Shown here piece by piece: positions 19,598 through 29,738 of a stretch of DNA of 64,000 nt. The DNA is from Bacillota bacterium (GTDB lineage: Bacteria; Bacillota; Bacilli; Alicyclobacillales; SLC66): NCBI GenBank assembly GCA_021821085.1, contig JAKACV010000007.1, positions 1-64,000 of the forward strand, given 5' to 3'. A program made the translations under genes and the position numbers. The notes under the pieces are model-generated. The model saw nothing but the letters and a program-made list of their open reading frames with translations. It was not told the DNA's origin and did not search any database. Each line of letters begins with the position of its first letter. The first letter of the stretch is position 1.

Positions 19598-20755
19598 CTA
19601 GCGAGTCTCAACAATGCCCAATTGTTTCACAAGAATTTCGTTCATGATTTGAGTAGTTCCACCACCGATAGACATGATACGCGCATCACGCCAATAGCGC
19701 TGAACAGGATACTCCATCATGTATCCGGCACCTCCAAAAATCTGTAGGGTAGCGTCCGTTACGCGTCGAACCATCTCGCCTGCGAGGGATTTCGCCATTG
19801 TCGTTTCTGTCGTGCATTCTTTACCCTCCTGATATAGATACAAGGACCAATAGGTAAGATTTCGTGCCTTTTCAATATCTACAGCCATATCCACCATTTT
19901 GTGCCGAAGAACTTGGAAATTTTGGATCGGATGCCCGAACTGTGAACGCTCCCCACTGTATTTCATAGCAGCAGCAAGAGCAGAATCAGCCATCGTTACG
20001 CTAGATAACGCCATAACAATACGTTCCCATTGAAAGTTTTGCATGACGTAATAGAATCCCATGTTCTCTTCTCCTATACGATTGGCAACTGGAATGCGAA
20101 CATTGTCAAGAAACAGTTCAGCGGTATCCGATGCCCGCCATCCAAGTTTTTTGAGTCTCCTACCCACGGAGAATCCTGGAGTTTTTGTATCCACGATAAA
20201 CAAACTAATCCCCTTGTATCCTATGGTCATATCCGTTTTTGCGGCGACACAAAAGAAATCTGCATTCGCTCCATTTGTAATGAACATCTTGCTTCCCGAG
20301 ATGACGTATTCGTCTCCCTCTCTACGCGCAACTGTGCGCAAGGAAGCAACGTCAGATCCCGCCTCAGGTTCAGTAATCCCAAGAGCGCCTGTCATACGAC
20401 CCTCTATGACCGGTTTCAGGTATCGCTGCTTCTGATCCTCACTTCCAAAACGCGAGATTGGTGTCACTGCAATTGAAGTCGTTGCCATGAGCGCAGTCGC
20501 AACGCCGCCCGATCCACACCTCGCAAACTCCTCGACGACAATCGCATCGTCAATGAAAGTTCCTCCACTACCGCCATACTTTTCAGGAAACTTAGCGCCG
20601 AGAAATCCGAGATCCCCTGTTCGCTGTACTATAAAACGTGGAATCTCTCCAGCCTTTTCCCAGCCTTCGATAAACGGTACTATTTCCTTCTCAACAAACC
20701 GACGAATACTTCCGCGAAAAACTTCATGATCTTGATTGAAAATCCAGTGTCCCAA
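19598..20755 (-). CDS. Acyl-CoA dehydrogenase
   Basis: About 385 aa, FAD-dependent alpha,beta-dehydrogenase. Family signatures: GALGITEPEAGSDVASL, the flavin-contact segment FITNGANADFFCVAAKT and QIFGGAGYMMEYPVQRYWRDARIMSIGGGTTQIMNEIL near the C-terminus. The TTG at 20755 is preferred because GGGAG lies 8 bases upstream; the GTG at 20770 has none. It is a paralogue of the next gene upstream and part of the same operon. Confidence 0.9.
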   Translation of the reverse strand: MGHWIFNQDHEVFRGSIRRFVEKEIVPFIEGWEKAGEIPRFIVQRTGDLGFLGAKFPEKYGGSGGTFIDDAIVVEEFARCGSGGVATALMATTSIAVTPISRFGSEDQKQRYLKPVIEGRMTGALGITEPEAGSDVASLRTVARREGDEYVISGSKMFITNGANADFFCVAAKTDMTIGYKGISLFIVDTKTPGFSVGRRLKKLGWRASDTAELFLDNVRIPVANRIGEENMGFYYVMQNFQWERIVMALSSVTMADSALAAAMKYSGERSQFGHPIQNFQVLRHKMVDMAVDIEKARNLTYWSLYLYQEGKECTTETTMAKSLAGEMVRRVTDATLQIFGGAGYMMEYPVQRYWRDARIMSIGGGTTQIMNEILVKQLGIVETR

Positions 20756-20777
20756 GCAAACATCTCCCACTTTTACG

Positions 20778-21932
20778 TTAATTGCGTCCGATCATTTCCT
20801 TCCAAATAATTTCTTTCATGACTTCATCCGTTCCTGCACCAATACGGTTTAACCGTGTGTCGCGCCATATTCGTTCAATAGGGTACTCTTCCATGTATCC
20901 ATTTCCCCCGAAAATTTGCAAAGCTCGATCCGCCACCCAATAGGCAAGCTGTGCGGTTGCCAACTTAACCATGGAAATTTCTTTGCTCGGGACCTCCCCC
21001 TTACCAAATCTGTATGCTACAGAATAGGTCATCTGACGACAGGCTTCAATTTCTGTAGCCATTTCCACCAATAAATGAGAAATAACTTGAAAATTCGCTA
21101 TTGGTCGCCCAAATTGATGACGTTTTTGGGCATAATCTCTAGCTAGTTCATAGGCGTATTGAGCGGTACCAATAGCTCCCGCAGCCGCAACCATCCGTTC
21201 GCCCTGCAGTTCCCACATGATGTGATAGAAGCCGTGTCCCTCCTGACCAAGGAGATTTTGCGCGGGAACACGCACTTCATCGAAAATTAACTCTGCAGTA
21301 TCCGATGAGCGCATACCTACTTTGTTGAGCTTGCGACTCACGGTAATTCCGGATCGATTGAGTTCTACAAGAAATAAAGAAATCCCTTTATACCCAGTGT
21401 CATTAGAAGTACGAGCCACAAGAGTGATGAAATCTGCTCGAGTACCATTTGTGATATACATTTTATTGCCACGAATAATCCAATCAGCACCATCTCGTAC
21501 TGCACGAGTCTCAATTCCCGCGACATCCGATCCGTGATCAGGCTCCGTAATACCGATACAAGCCAACTTTTCACCAAGAATACTCGGTATTAGAAATTCA
21601 TCTTGTTGCCATTTTGTTCCGAATTTTAGTATCGGTGGCGTAGCCATCTCTGTCTGTACTGCTATGGCCATTGGAAACCCACCAGCCCCACAACGTGCGA
21701 GTTCTTCCGACAACACGATGGCGCTAAAATAATCTCCTCCCTGCCCACCCATTTCGACAGGATATCTCAGGCCCAAAAATCCGAGTTCACCCATGCGTCG
21801 CAAAATCATTCTCGGGAACTCGCCATTTTCCTCCCATTCGTCCACAAATGGTTTGATTTCTGTCTCAACAAATCGGCGCACAGTTTCTCTAAGTTTGTCA
21901 TGTTCTTCAGTAAAAAACGGAAGATACGGCAT
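20778..21932 (-). CDS. Acyl-CoA dehydrogenase
   Basis: 384 aa. It shows CIGITEPDHGSDVAGI, MYITNGTRADFITLVART and QIFGGNGYMEEYPIERIWRDTRLNRIGAGTDEVMKEII, the typical acyl-CoA dehydrogenase blocks. The ATG at 21932 (AGAGGTGA upstream) was chosen over 21977; it overlaps the end of the 118-aa gene by no more than a few bases. Two dehydrogenases in one operon fit successive oxidation of a branched chain, as atuD and related genes do for citronellyl-CoA, but the substrate assignment is inference. Confidence 0.9.
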   Translation of the reverse strand: MPYLPFFTEEHDKLRETVRRFVETEIKPFVDEWEENGEFPRMILRRMGELGFLGLRYPVEMGGQGGDYFSAIVLSEELARCGAGGFPMAIAVQTEMATPPILKFGTKWQQDEFLIPSILGEKLACIGITEPDHGSDVAGIETRAVRDGADWIIRGNKMYITNGTRADFITLVARTSNDTGYKGISLFLVELNRSGITVSRKLNKVGMRSSDTAELIFDEVRVPAQNLLGQEGHGFYHIMWELQGERMVAAAGAIGTAQYAYELARDYAQKRHQFGRPIANFQVISHLLVEMATEIEACRQMTYSVAYRFGKGEVPSKEISMVKLATAQLAYWVADRALQIFGGNGYMEEYPIERIWRDTRLNRIGAGTDEVMKEIIWKEMIGRN

Positions 21933-21936
21933 GCCT

Positions 21937-22293
21937 TCACCTCTTCGCAAAAGTTTGGAGTGTCGCGAGAAGATCATCTGGAACCGAAATAATCATCCGC
22001 TGAAGATTACTCCCATAACATTTCCCAAGTGTATCCATACGAATGGAAACGGAACCTCCACCATTTAATGCCTGTCTACAGACGAAATTCAGCGCGAGAA
22101 GATTGGGAACCTCATATCGGGTGATAGAACCCTCAATCATACCCCGAAAATGCTCCTTTACAGATTCCTCCGTGACTTCTCTCAAAAAGACATCATATAG
22201 TTCTGCCGTTGGAGCAAACAGCGCGATGTTTACTGTATTTCCTTTGTCTCCAGCTCTCGTTTGTGAAATTTCACGTAGTTGTACATGTGCCAT
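21937..22293 (-). CDS. AtuA C-terminal (ferredoxin-fold-like) domain protein, separate gene
   Basis: 118 aa. It corresponds to the C-terminal domain found fused to AtuA in pseudomonads: VQLREISQTRAGDKGNTVNIALFAPTAELYDVFLREVT and YEVPNLLALNFVCRQALNGGGSVSIRMDTLGKCYG are the usual blocks. The start codon overlaps the stop of the upstream AtuA-domain gene by one base, with GGAGG upstream, so the two products are probably made in equal amounts and act together. Confidence 0.85.
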   Translation of the reverse strand: MAHVQLREISQTRAGDKGNTVNIALFAPTAELYDVFLREVTEESVKEHFRGMIEGSITRYEVPNLLALNFVCRQALNGGGSVSIRMDTLGKCYGSNLQRMIISVPDDLLATLQTFAKR

Positions 22294-23663
22294 TACAACG
22301 TAACCTCCACTAACGAAATGTGTACCCGCTCCTCAATAAATTGACGAGGAACCAGCGCCGACCACATACCAACAAGTTGTCGTGGCGCTTCCATCCCCGC
22401 CGCACCACCTAAATGTGGTGGACCGCTCAACGAAAGTGGAGGAAACAGTCTTCCAAACCTTAGCGCTTCCTGCCTCGACTTTGCCCTTACCGTCATCCGC
22501 AGATATACCTCATTCAACTCTTCTTTCGGTTCAGTAACCGTAGTTCCATGAAGTGAATTGTATCCTAGGTAAGACGCGTGAATTTCGTCATAATTCCAAC
22601 CACGACGATCCAGTTGTTTGCGGATAATGTCCTCCGCCGATCGGGCCTTTCTCAGAGCGTCAGGCCAAGAATAGCCAATCATGGCCTGACCCATGTAGCC
22701 ATTCTCATATCCCATAACGACTTTTAGATTTAAGGGTTTGGGATTCCCAGTTGCGCCCGTCACGGATACCCGATGAACCCCGACGTTTTCTAACCGTGCT
22801 GTGGTAAAATCGGCAATGACATCTGGAGTTATATACGCAGATGGGTCGTGAATTTCGTACAACATTTGCTCCTTGACCGTATCCACAGTAACAAGTCCAC
22901 CGGTTCCTTCCGATTTGGTAAGAATAAAATCTCCGTTTTGTCTAACTTCCGCTATTGGAAAACCAATATGATCCATTCCATCAACTTCCCACCATGGTCC
23001 ACTGAAGTTCCCTCCCGTCGACTGGGCAGAACACTCCAGTAAGTGCCCCATCAAGATTCCCTGTGCTAACGAATCCCAGTTATCCTCTTCCCATCCAAAC
23101 TCGTAAATAAGTGGTGCTAAGAACTGCGCAGTATCTGTAGTGCGTCCGGTGACCACCACATCGGCTCCCATTTTCAAGGCTTCTACAATGGGCCTCGAAC
23201 CGAGATATGCATTTGCAAACATAAGCTTTTCGCGAACGTCGTTCAAAGGTTTTCCGGTTTCCAGATCCGTAAATGTGACATTTTTTCTTTGCAATGCTTC
23301 GAGGTTTTGCATAAGATTATCCCCTGTCACGACAGCCACCTTCAGTCCATCTAGATGGAGAGCTCGTGCAACACATGTTATCTCCTGTCCCGCAGCCTCG
23401 GGGTTGATTCCTCCCGCATTCGTTAAGATCTTGAACCCATTTTTCTTTGCCAGTGGCAAGAGTGCTTGCATGGCCGGGGTGATATCCTTTGCATAACCAA
23501 GTCGAGGATCGCGAACTTTGTCCTTAGCCAAAATGGCCATTGTCAACTCAGCCAAGGAATCAAAGCACAGGTATTGTACGTTACCCTTCTTAGCAGTATC
23601 AATGGCAGCATCGAGCGTGTCGCCGTAAAATCCAGTCGCCGCCCCAATCCGAATTGTGTGCAT
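22293..23663 (-). CDS. AtuA-family (DUF1446) protein of acyclic terpene utilisation type
   Basis: 456 aa. N-terminal MHTIRIGAATGFYGDTLDAAIDTAKKGNVQYLCFDSLAELTMAIL, then ILTNAGGINPEAAG and DVVVTGRTTDTAQFLAPLIYEFGW, all characteristic of AtuA. AtuA genes accompany acyl-CoA carboxylases in citronellol/geraniol degradation and related branched-acid pathways; the biochemical function is poorly defined. Pseudomonad AtuA is a single longer chain, here divided into this gene and the 118-aa gene after it. The gene starts 4 bp after the enoyl-CoA hydratase stop. Confidence 0.88.
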   Translation of the reverse strand: MHTIRIGAATGFYGDTLDAAIDTAKKGNVQYLCFDSLAELTMAILAKDKVRDPRLGYAKDITPAMQALLPLAKKNGFKILTNAGGINPEAAGQEITCVARALHLDGLKVAVVTGDNLMQNLEALQRKNVTFTDLETGKPLNDVREKLMFANAYLGSRPIVEALKMGADVVVTGRTTDTAQFLAPLIYEFGWEEDNWDSLAQGILMGHLLECSAQSTGGNFSGPWWEVDGMDHIGFPIAEVRQNGDFILTKSEGTGGLVTVDTVKEQMLYEIHDPSAYITPDVIADFTTARLENVGVHRVSVTGATGNPKPLNLKVVMGYENGYMGQAMIGYSWPDALRKARSAEDIIRKQLDRRGWNYDEIHASYLGYNSLHGTTVTEPKEELNEVYLRMTVRAKSRQEALRFGRLFPPLSLSGPPHLGGAAGMEAPRQLVGMWSALVPRQFIEERVHISLVEVTL

Positions 23664-23666
23664 TGC

Positions 23667-24464
23667 TTATCGTCCCTTCCACTCAGGTTTGCGTTTTTCT
23701 AAAAATGAAGTCGCCCCTTCTCTTAGATCTTCACTTAAAAATGAAATGATTCGTAGGGAGCTAAGGTACTCGAGTGATTCATGAAAGGCGAGATTTTCCG
23801 TAGTGTAAAAGGAATCTAAACTCATCCGTACGGCAAGCGGACTGTACGATGCAATCTTGGAAGCAAGCTTGTGTGCTGATGGGAGCAATTCATCATGGGC
23901 AACCACCGCGTATACAAGCCCCAAATCTTTAGCCTCCTGTGCAGAAAATACATCAGCGCTAAGCATCATCCGCAGCGCATTTTTCTCTCCAACAACCCTG
24001 CGAATCCAAGGTAGAATCACAAATGGTACCAGCCCCAGTTTTAATTCGGTCAGACCAAACTTTGCACGCTCTGACGCAATAGCCAAGTGGCACATAGCGA
24101 CAAGTCCACATCCGCCACCAAGAGCAGAACCGTTTACAGCAGCAATCAGGGGCGTTCTCACCCTTGCCCCAAGTTCAAATAGTGGAGTCGATAAGCGAGC
24201 TTCCTGATAGAGTTCTGGGGCAGACTTTTTCATTATTTCGGAAAATTCACCAATGTCACCGCCGGAACAAAATGCTGAACCTGAACCGGTCAACATAATG
24301 GCATGAATCCCCTCTTCCACATCAAGTTCAGGAATAGCTGTAAGTAATTCTCTCACCAATCGACTGGTCAATGCATTGCGCATCTCCGGATGATTTAATG
24401 TCACGATAGCGACTTTGTCGCGAACTTCAATAGAAATTTCCTCAAATCTGTCGAACAATTGCAT
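23667..24464 (-). CDS. Enoyl-CoA hydratase/isomerase family protein
   Basis: 265 aa crotonase-fold protein. Oxyanion-hole segments GSGSAFCSGGDIGEFSE and AAVNGSALGGGCGLVAMCHLAIASERAKFGLTELKLGLVP are present; the catalytic region fits hydratases. The ATG at 24464 has GGGAGG upstream and lies about 13 bases after the predicted sigma-54 transcription start. First gene of the acyl-CoA operon. Homologous position to atuE/liuC genes. Confidence 0.9.
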   Translation of the reverse strand: MQLFDRFEEISIEVRDKVAIVTLNHPEMRNALTSRLVRELLTAIPELDVEEGIHAIMLTGSGSAFCSGGDIGEFSEIMKKSAPELYQEARLSTPLFELGARVRTPLIAAVNGSALGGGCGLVAMCHLAIASERAKFGLTELKLGLVPFVILPWIRRVVGEKNALRMMLSADVFSAQEAKDLGLVYAVVAHDELLPSAHKLASKIASYSPLAVRMSLDSFYTTENLAFHESLEYLSSLRIISFLSEDLREGATSFLEKRKPEWKGR

Positions 24465-24488
24465 CGACCTCCCTGCCAACACTACTAC

Positions 24489-24503
24489 GCAATATCGGTG
24501 CCA
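24489..24503 (-). promoter_or_regulatory. Sigma-54 (-24/-12) promoter of the acyl-CoA operon
   Basis: On the minus strand the sequence reads TGGCAC-CGATA-TTGC, matching the sigma-54 consensus TGGCAC-N5-TTGC at all ten fixed positions. The predicted start site (~24477) is just ahead of the Shine-Dalgarno and start codon of the hydratase gene. The divergently transcribed neighbour encodes a sigma-54 activator. Confidence 0.85.
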
Positions 24504-24631
24504 TGGAAACAATAAATAAAGCAAATATTTTTTAGCTTCTCAAGCATTGTCACATTTGAAAAAATCTCTTTAACTGCCCATGAGACATGCTCAATGGAAG
24601 GGTTAAAATGAACACCATCATTCAAAAAATA

Positions 24632-24663
24632 GAACAACTGTGCTAGAATATAGACAATTGTTC
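24632..24663. promoter_or_regulatory. Inverted repeat, candidate activator-binding site
   Basis: GAACAACTG and CAATTGTTC are reverse complements with one mismatch, separated by 14 nt. The site lies ~155-185 bp upstream of the predicted sigma-54 start, a normal distance for an upstream activator sequence, and close to the activator gene's own start, so it could also serve autoregulation. Function is inferred. Confidence 0.45.
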
Positions 24664-24708
24664 CACTAGACTGACATCGATAGAAAGGAGAGAAGTTACA
24701 TAGCATTC

Positions 24709-26949
24709 TTGCCTGTGTGCAACAATGATTATGTAGCGAAATCTTTGCAATTGCATGAACTGCTCGTGCAAGATTACTTTACATCCAGCATTCCTAAGTT
24801 ACGTCTATCCAGTAACTTAGGAAACGCCATGGAGGCGCTACTTCAATACGGACTTGATGTAGCATGCGTAGTAGAAGAATCCAATCGTTTAATTGGAATC
24901 GTCAGTAAGTATGCCGTCTTTCGAGCGCTACTTCAGGGCGCCACCGTCGAAACCGCTATCACGACAATCATCCGGCGCAATGTCATTACAATCAATGTTC
25001 ATGATTCCCTCGAAAACGTCAAAAACATCCTCATCGAGAGACGAGTCGGTCATGGTGTCGTTGTTGATGATAATTTAAATGTACTTGGTGTAATTGGGAA
25101 ATCAGATATCATCCAGGGATTTCTGATCGATACAGAACTGCTCGTAAATCAGCTTGAGAGTTTAATTGAACACCTCCAAGATGCTGTCATTTCTGTTGAT
25201 GAATACATGCATATCACTACCTTCAACCATGCCGCTGAACGGTTACTCAATCGTTATAAGAATACTGTTTTAGGAAGAGATGTATCTGCTTATTTCCCCG
25301 AACTTACTAATTTACTCCAACATGCTGTACGGGGGAACAAAACAGCGGGACCTTTACGAGTTGAAATAGGTTCTCTCGTTGTTACGGCTTCGTTCATCCC
25401 CATAAATCTCCCCAAAGGCATGGTCACTGCAATGGCGGTATTGCGCGATATTACATCCTTAGAGGGTGTCGTTAGGGAACTAGAAACTACGAAAAATCTA
25501 GAACACACGCTTCAACACGCAGTGGCAATATCGTATGACGGAGTCGCTATCATGGACACTCATGGACAACTGACCGTGGCTAACGATGCCTTTCTTGAAC
25601 TCTTTCATTTAAAAAAGGATAAAATAATCGGACATCACTGGTCTTCCGTGGTGCCAAACCTATTATTGTCGGATAAAGAAAGCGATGAGCAAGTAAACGG
25701 AAAAATTCGTACTTTGGGTGGTCAACACTGTCTTGTAACTCAAGAGCCCATTGTCCGTGCTGAAAAGCAACTTGGGTGGATCGTTAAAATTATTTTCCGT
25801 CAGTTAAAGCAGTGGCGTATCATTTTCAGCCACCTTGAAGAACTAGAAAGTGAACTTAATTATTACCGTGGAGAAATCCGACGTATGAGTGCACTCAGTA
25901 ATGCCTTCGACCGAATAATCAGTCGGAATGTATCCATGCAAAATGTGAAACATCAGGCTCTTCTTGCTGCACAATGGACTTCTACAGTTTTAATTACTGG
26001 AGAAAGCGGAACAGGCAAAGAGCTGTTTGCCGAGGCTATTCATGAAGAATCTGAGCGCAAAGGGGGTTTTATAAAGGTCAATTGCGCCGCCATTCCTGCG
26101 GAACTTTTGGAATCAGAGTTCTTTGGTTATGCCGACGGCGCATATACCGGCGCACGCCGCGGTGGAAAACCAGGAAAATTCGAATTGGCACATGGAGGGA
26201 CCATTTTTCTAGACGAAATAGGCGACTTGCCGCTTCCACTTCAGGCAAAATTACTTCGAGTGTTGCAAGACCAGACATTTGAACGCATAGGTGACACTAA
26301 GACGATGACAGTGGATGTTCGCATTATTGCTGCCACCAATCGTGATTTGCGCCAGATGATGCGTTCGGGAGCTTTTCGTGAAGATTTGTATTATCGGATT
26401 CATGTTGTTCATCTTGACATCCCCCCACTACGAAAACGAATTGAGGATTTACCATTACTGTGTGAATATCTAGTGAAAAAATTGAATAAAAAAATGAATA
26501 GACACGTATTAGGGGTTACTCCACAGAGCCTTTCAGTGATGCAAAGCTATACATGGCCGGGGAATATACGTCAGCTTGAAAATGTATTAGAAATGGCAGT
26601 AAATCTGAGCATAGACGGTTGGATTGAAGCAAAACATCTTACAGATGAATTAACCGAAACAGACTCTATTTCAATGGTGGAGTGGATACATAGAGAACCT
26701 GATTCTCGACTTCTTGAGCATTCAGAACCACTGGTAGTTTCCAATTCACTCCATTCAACTGATCCAACAGTCCACACCTTTCATTCGTCCATCGAAAACG
26801 TGGAGAAACAGTACTTAATTAGCGCACTTCGCGAAACAAGAGGAAATCGTACACAAACGGCCAAACTACTCGGAATCAGTCGTTCCTCACTCTATCAAAA
26901 GCTCCGCAAATACAAAATTAAAGAAGAAACTACTTTCGAATTATCGTAG
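24709..26949 (+). CDS. Sigma-54-dependent transcriptional activator (CBS-PAS-AAA-Fis)
   Basis: 746 aa. Order: paired CBS domains (~25-145), PAS domains (~150-250 and ~270-370), AAA+ sigma-54 interaction domain (~410-640) and a Fis-type HTH (~705-740). Walker A GESGTGKE (~431), the sigma-54 contact loop as GAYTGA (~475), Walker B GGTIFLDEIGDLP and an R-finger region are intact. CBS domains often bind adenyl nucleotides or CoA derivatives, which would suit sensing of acyl-CoA/energy state (inference). It probably drives the divergent operon. TTG at 24709 is the first conventional start; the best-spaced codon after AAAGGAGAG is an in-frame ATA at 24700. Confidence 0.9.
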   Translation: MPVCNNDYVAKSLQLHELLVQDYFTSSIPKLRLSSNLGNAMEALLQYGLDVACVVEESNRLIGIVSKYAVFRALLQGATVETAITTIIRRNVITINVHDSLENVKNILIERRVGHGVVVDDNLNVLGVIGKSDIIQGFLIDTELLVNQLESLIEHLQDAVISVDEYMHITTFNHAAERLLNRYKNTVLGRDVSAYFPELTNLLQHAVRGNKTAGPLRVEIGSLVVTASFIPINLPKGMVTAMAVLRDITSLEGVVRELETTKNLEHTLQHAVAISYDGVAIMDTHGQLTVANDAFLELFHLKKDKIIGHHWSSVVPNLLLSDKESDEQVNGKIRTLGGQHCLVTQEPIVRAEKQLGWIVKIIFRQLKQWRIIFSHLEELESELNYYRGEIRRMSALSNAFDRIISRNVSMQNVKHQALLAAQWTSTVLITGESGTGKELFAEAIHEESERKGGFIKVNCAAIPAELLESEFFGYADGAYTGARRGGKPGKFELAHGGTIFLDEIGDLPLPLQAKLLRVLQDQTFERIGDTKTMTVDVRIIAATNRDLRQMMRSGAFREDLYYRIHVVHLDIPPLRKRIEDLPLLCEYLVKKLNKKMNRHVLGVTPQSLSVMQSYTWPGNIRQLENVLEMAVNLSIDGWIEAKHLTDELTETDSISMVEWIHREPDSRLLEHSEPLVVSNSLHSTDPTVHTFHSSIENVEKQYLISALRETRGNRTQTAKLLGISRSSLYQKLRKYKIKEETTFELS

Positions 26950-26963
26950 TCTATTATCGTATA

Positions 26964-27467
26964 TTAACAAATTCTACCTTGAAACTGCTTGCAGGAGCGT
27001 GATTGTCGCCGCAAAAGCTGTTGATAGGCACGTGCGATCGTTCGGTAGTTTTGCAGTCCATACAAACGACTTGAAAAGCAATGCACAATCGTCATCAAAT
27101 CTTGCACCATTTCTTGTTCTGGTGACAACCGTTCCTGATTTAGCACCAGCATTTCACACCCGTTGACTTCGGCATAGTGTGCATACCACTCGAACCCAAA
27201 TCGAGTCAGGCGATCCTTGTGTGCAATGATCAAGGTTCCAATTTCACCACGCCCCACTGCATCCATCAAAACAGTGAATTTCTTCCGTTTAAAGTTAAGA
27301 CCGTCAACTACTTCTTCAATGAACTCCACATCGGCTAATCCCTTTGCCATGCAAAATTCTTCAAGAATACGGCGTTGATTCTTTAAGTCTGGCTTTTGCG
27401 CGTTACTCGATACGCGGCAGTAGGCGACTAAGCGCGTTGGTTGCTCTGATACGCCATATTTCCGCAC
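26964..27467 (-). pseudogene. IS607-type serine recombinase (TnpA), N-terminally truncated
   Basis: 167 aa. The catalytic domain is clear: RLVAYCRVSS with the nucleophilic serine, LKNQRRILEEFCMAKGLADVEFIEEVVDGLNFKR, LIIAHKDRLTRFGFEW and MTIVHCFSSRLYGLQNYR. The MerR-like HTH that normally precedes it in IS607 is absent because a stop codon lies nine bases (three codons) upstream of the likely start. No tnpB follows: the gene ends 14 bp from the sigma-54 regulator. It is therefore a remnant of an IS607 element. Confidence 0.8.
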
Positions 27468-27654
27468 CTCAGGGAGTCATTGTCCAAAGTGAAATTTATT
27501 TACCAACAACTTATTCCAATCTGCTAAACGGGCAACCTCGTTACGTTGTGTTCAACGGGAAACTTGATCGCTTTATAAACCACCCGCTGCCCGCCCATCA
27601 AAAATCACCTTTGTAGAATTGGAGCAACATGAATTTAACGCAAATTTACTATAT

Positions 27655-27812
27655 GAGCCTGTTCAAAAAGGGTTGAGGTAAGATGCAAGCAGGGGTTTGG
27701 TGAAGTCTGGACATGCGCGCGGAGTGTACGATAGGTGGTACATGAGCACGCTATGCCCAGCACAAGCCGAAGCCCTGCGCCGCAGAGTTCTCGACCCTTT
27801 TTGAACAACCTC
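27655..27812. mobile_element. MITE copy 1 (158 bp) with TATAT target duplication
   Basis: Imperfect ~23-bp terminal inverted repeats (GAGCCTGTTCAAAAAGGG.. / ..CCCTTTTTGAACAACCTC) flank an internal non-coding core. The same sequence, nearly identical, recurs at 32745-32901. Both insertions are bordered by 5-bp direct repeats, here TATAT at 27650-27654 and 27813-27817. It has no transposase, so it must have been moved in trans. Confidence 0.9.
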
Positions 27813-27996
27813 TATATGGGTTTGGAGAGACAGACGAATCCTAATGAGTATTGCGCCTGTCTTTCTCCCAGTTTGCACGATGCACTCTTACATTCTCATA
27901 TTCATTTATCAGGCCTACTTTTTGTATTCACTACTTCATGCCGGTTCCAATTACTAATAAAACATAGAACGTGCTCCTCATCTGGGATACGGACTG

Positions 27997-29389
<1,393 letters not shown>

Positions 29390-29698
29390 CTACTGCAACG
29401 ACGATGGCGTAAATGTAATATTTAATCGGTTCGTTCCATAGACAAGGGAACTTGATATAGGATGTAATCGCGCATCATTCGTCATCTGAATTCCCTTCAT
29501 TCGCTCTAGAATGACAGGTAACGCTACATGTGCTTCCAGACGAGCCTGCAGTGCACCGAGGCAAAAATGAATCCCATGACCGAAAGCCAGATGTTTATTC
29601 GGACTACGACTCACGATAAATGTTTCAGCATCGTCAAATTGAGTCTCGTATCGATTGGCTGAACCAATCCACACGACCACTTGATCTCCCTTTTTCAT
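29390..29698 (-). pseudogene. Cytochrome P450 C-terminal fragment
   Basis: 102 aa covering only the last quarter of a P450. The haem-cysteine loop FGHGIHFCLGALQARLEA is intact, preceded by the typical WIGSANRYETQFDDAETF segment. The I-helix and ExxR regions are missing and no upstream coding for them is found before the neighbouring htrA gene 40 bp away. A 5' deletion has therefore left a non-functional remnant. Confidence 0.85.
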
Positions 29699-29738
29699 CT
29701 CAGTATCCTATGAAAAAGAATCGGATTGATGCGGAATT

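Noticed and set aside
24485-24706. 73-codon frame in the divergent promoter region
   Set aside because: It covers the sigma-54 promoter and enhancer and lacks a ribosome-binding site.
27653-27878. Open frames inside the MITE copies
   Set aside because: Same frame appears in both copies only because the elements are identical; no start signal and the end differs by flanking DNA.
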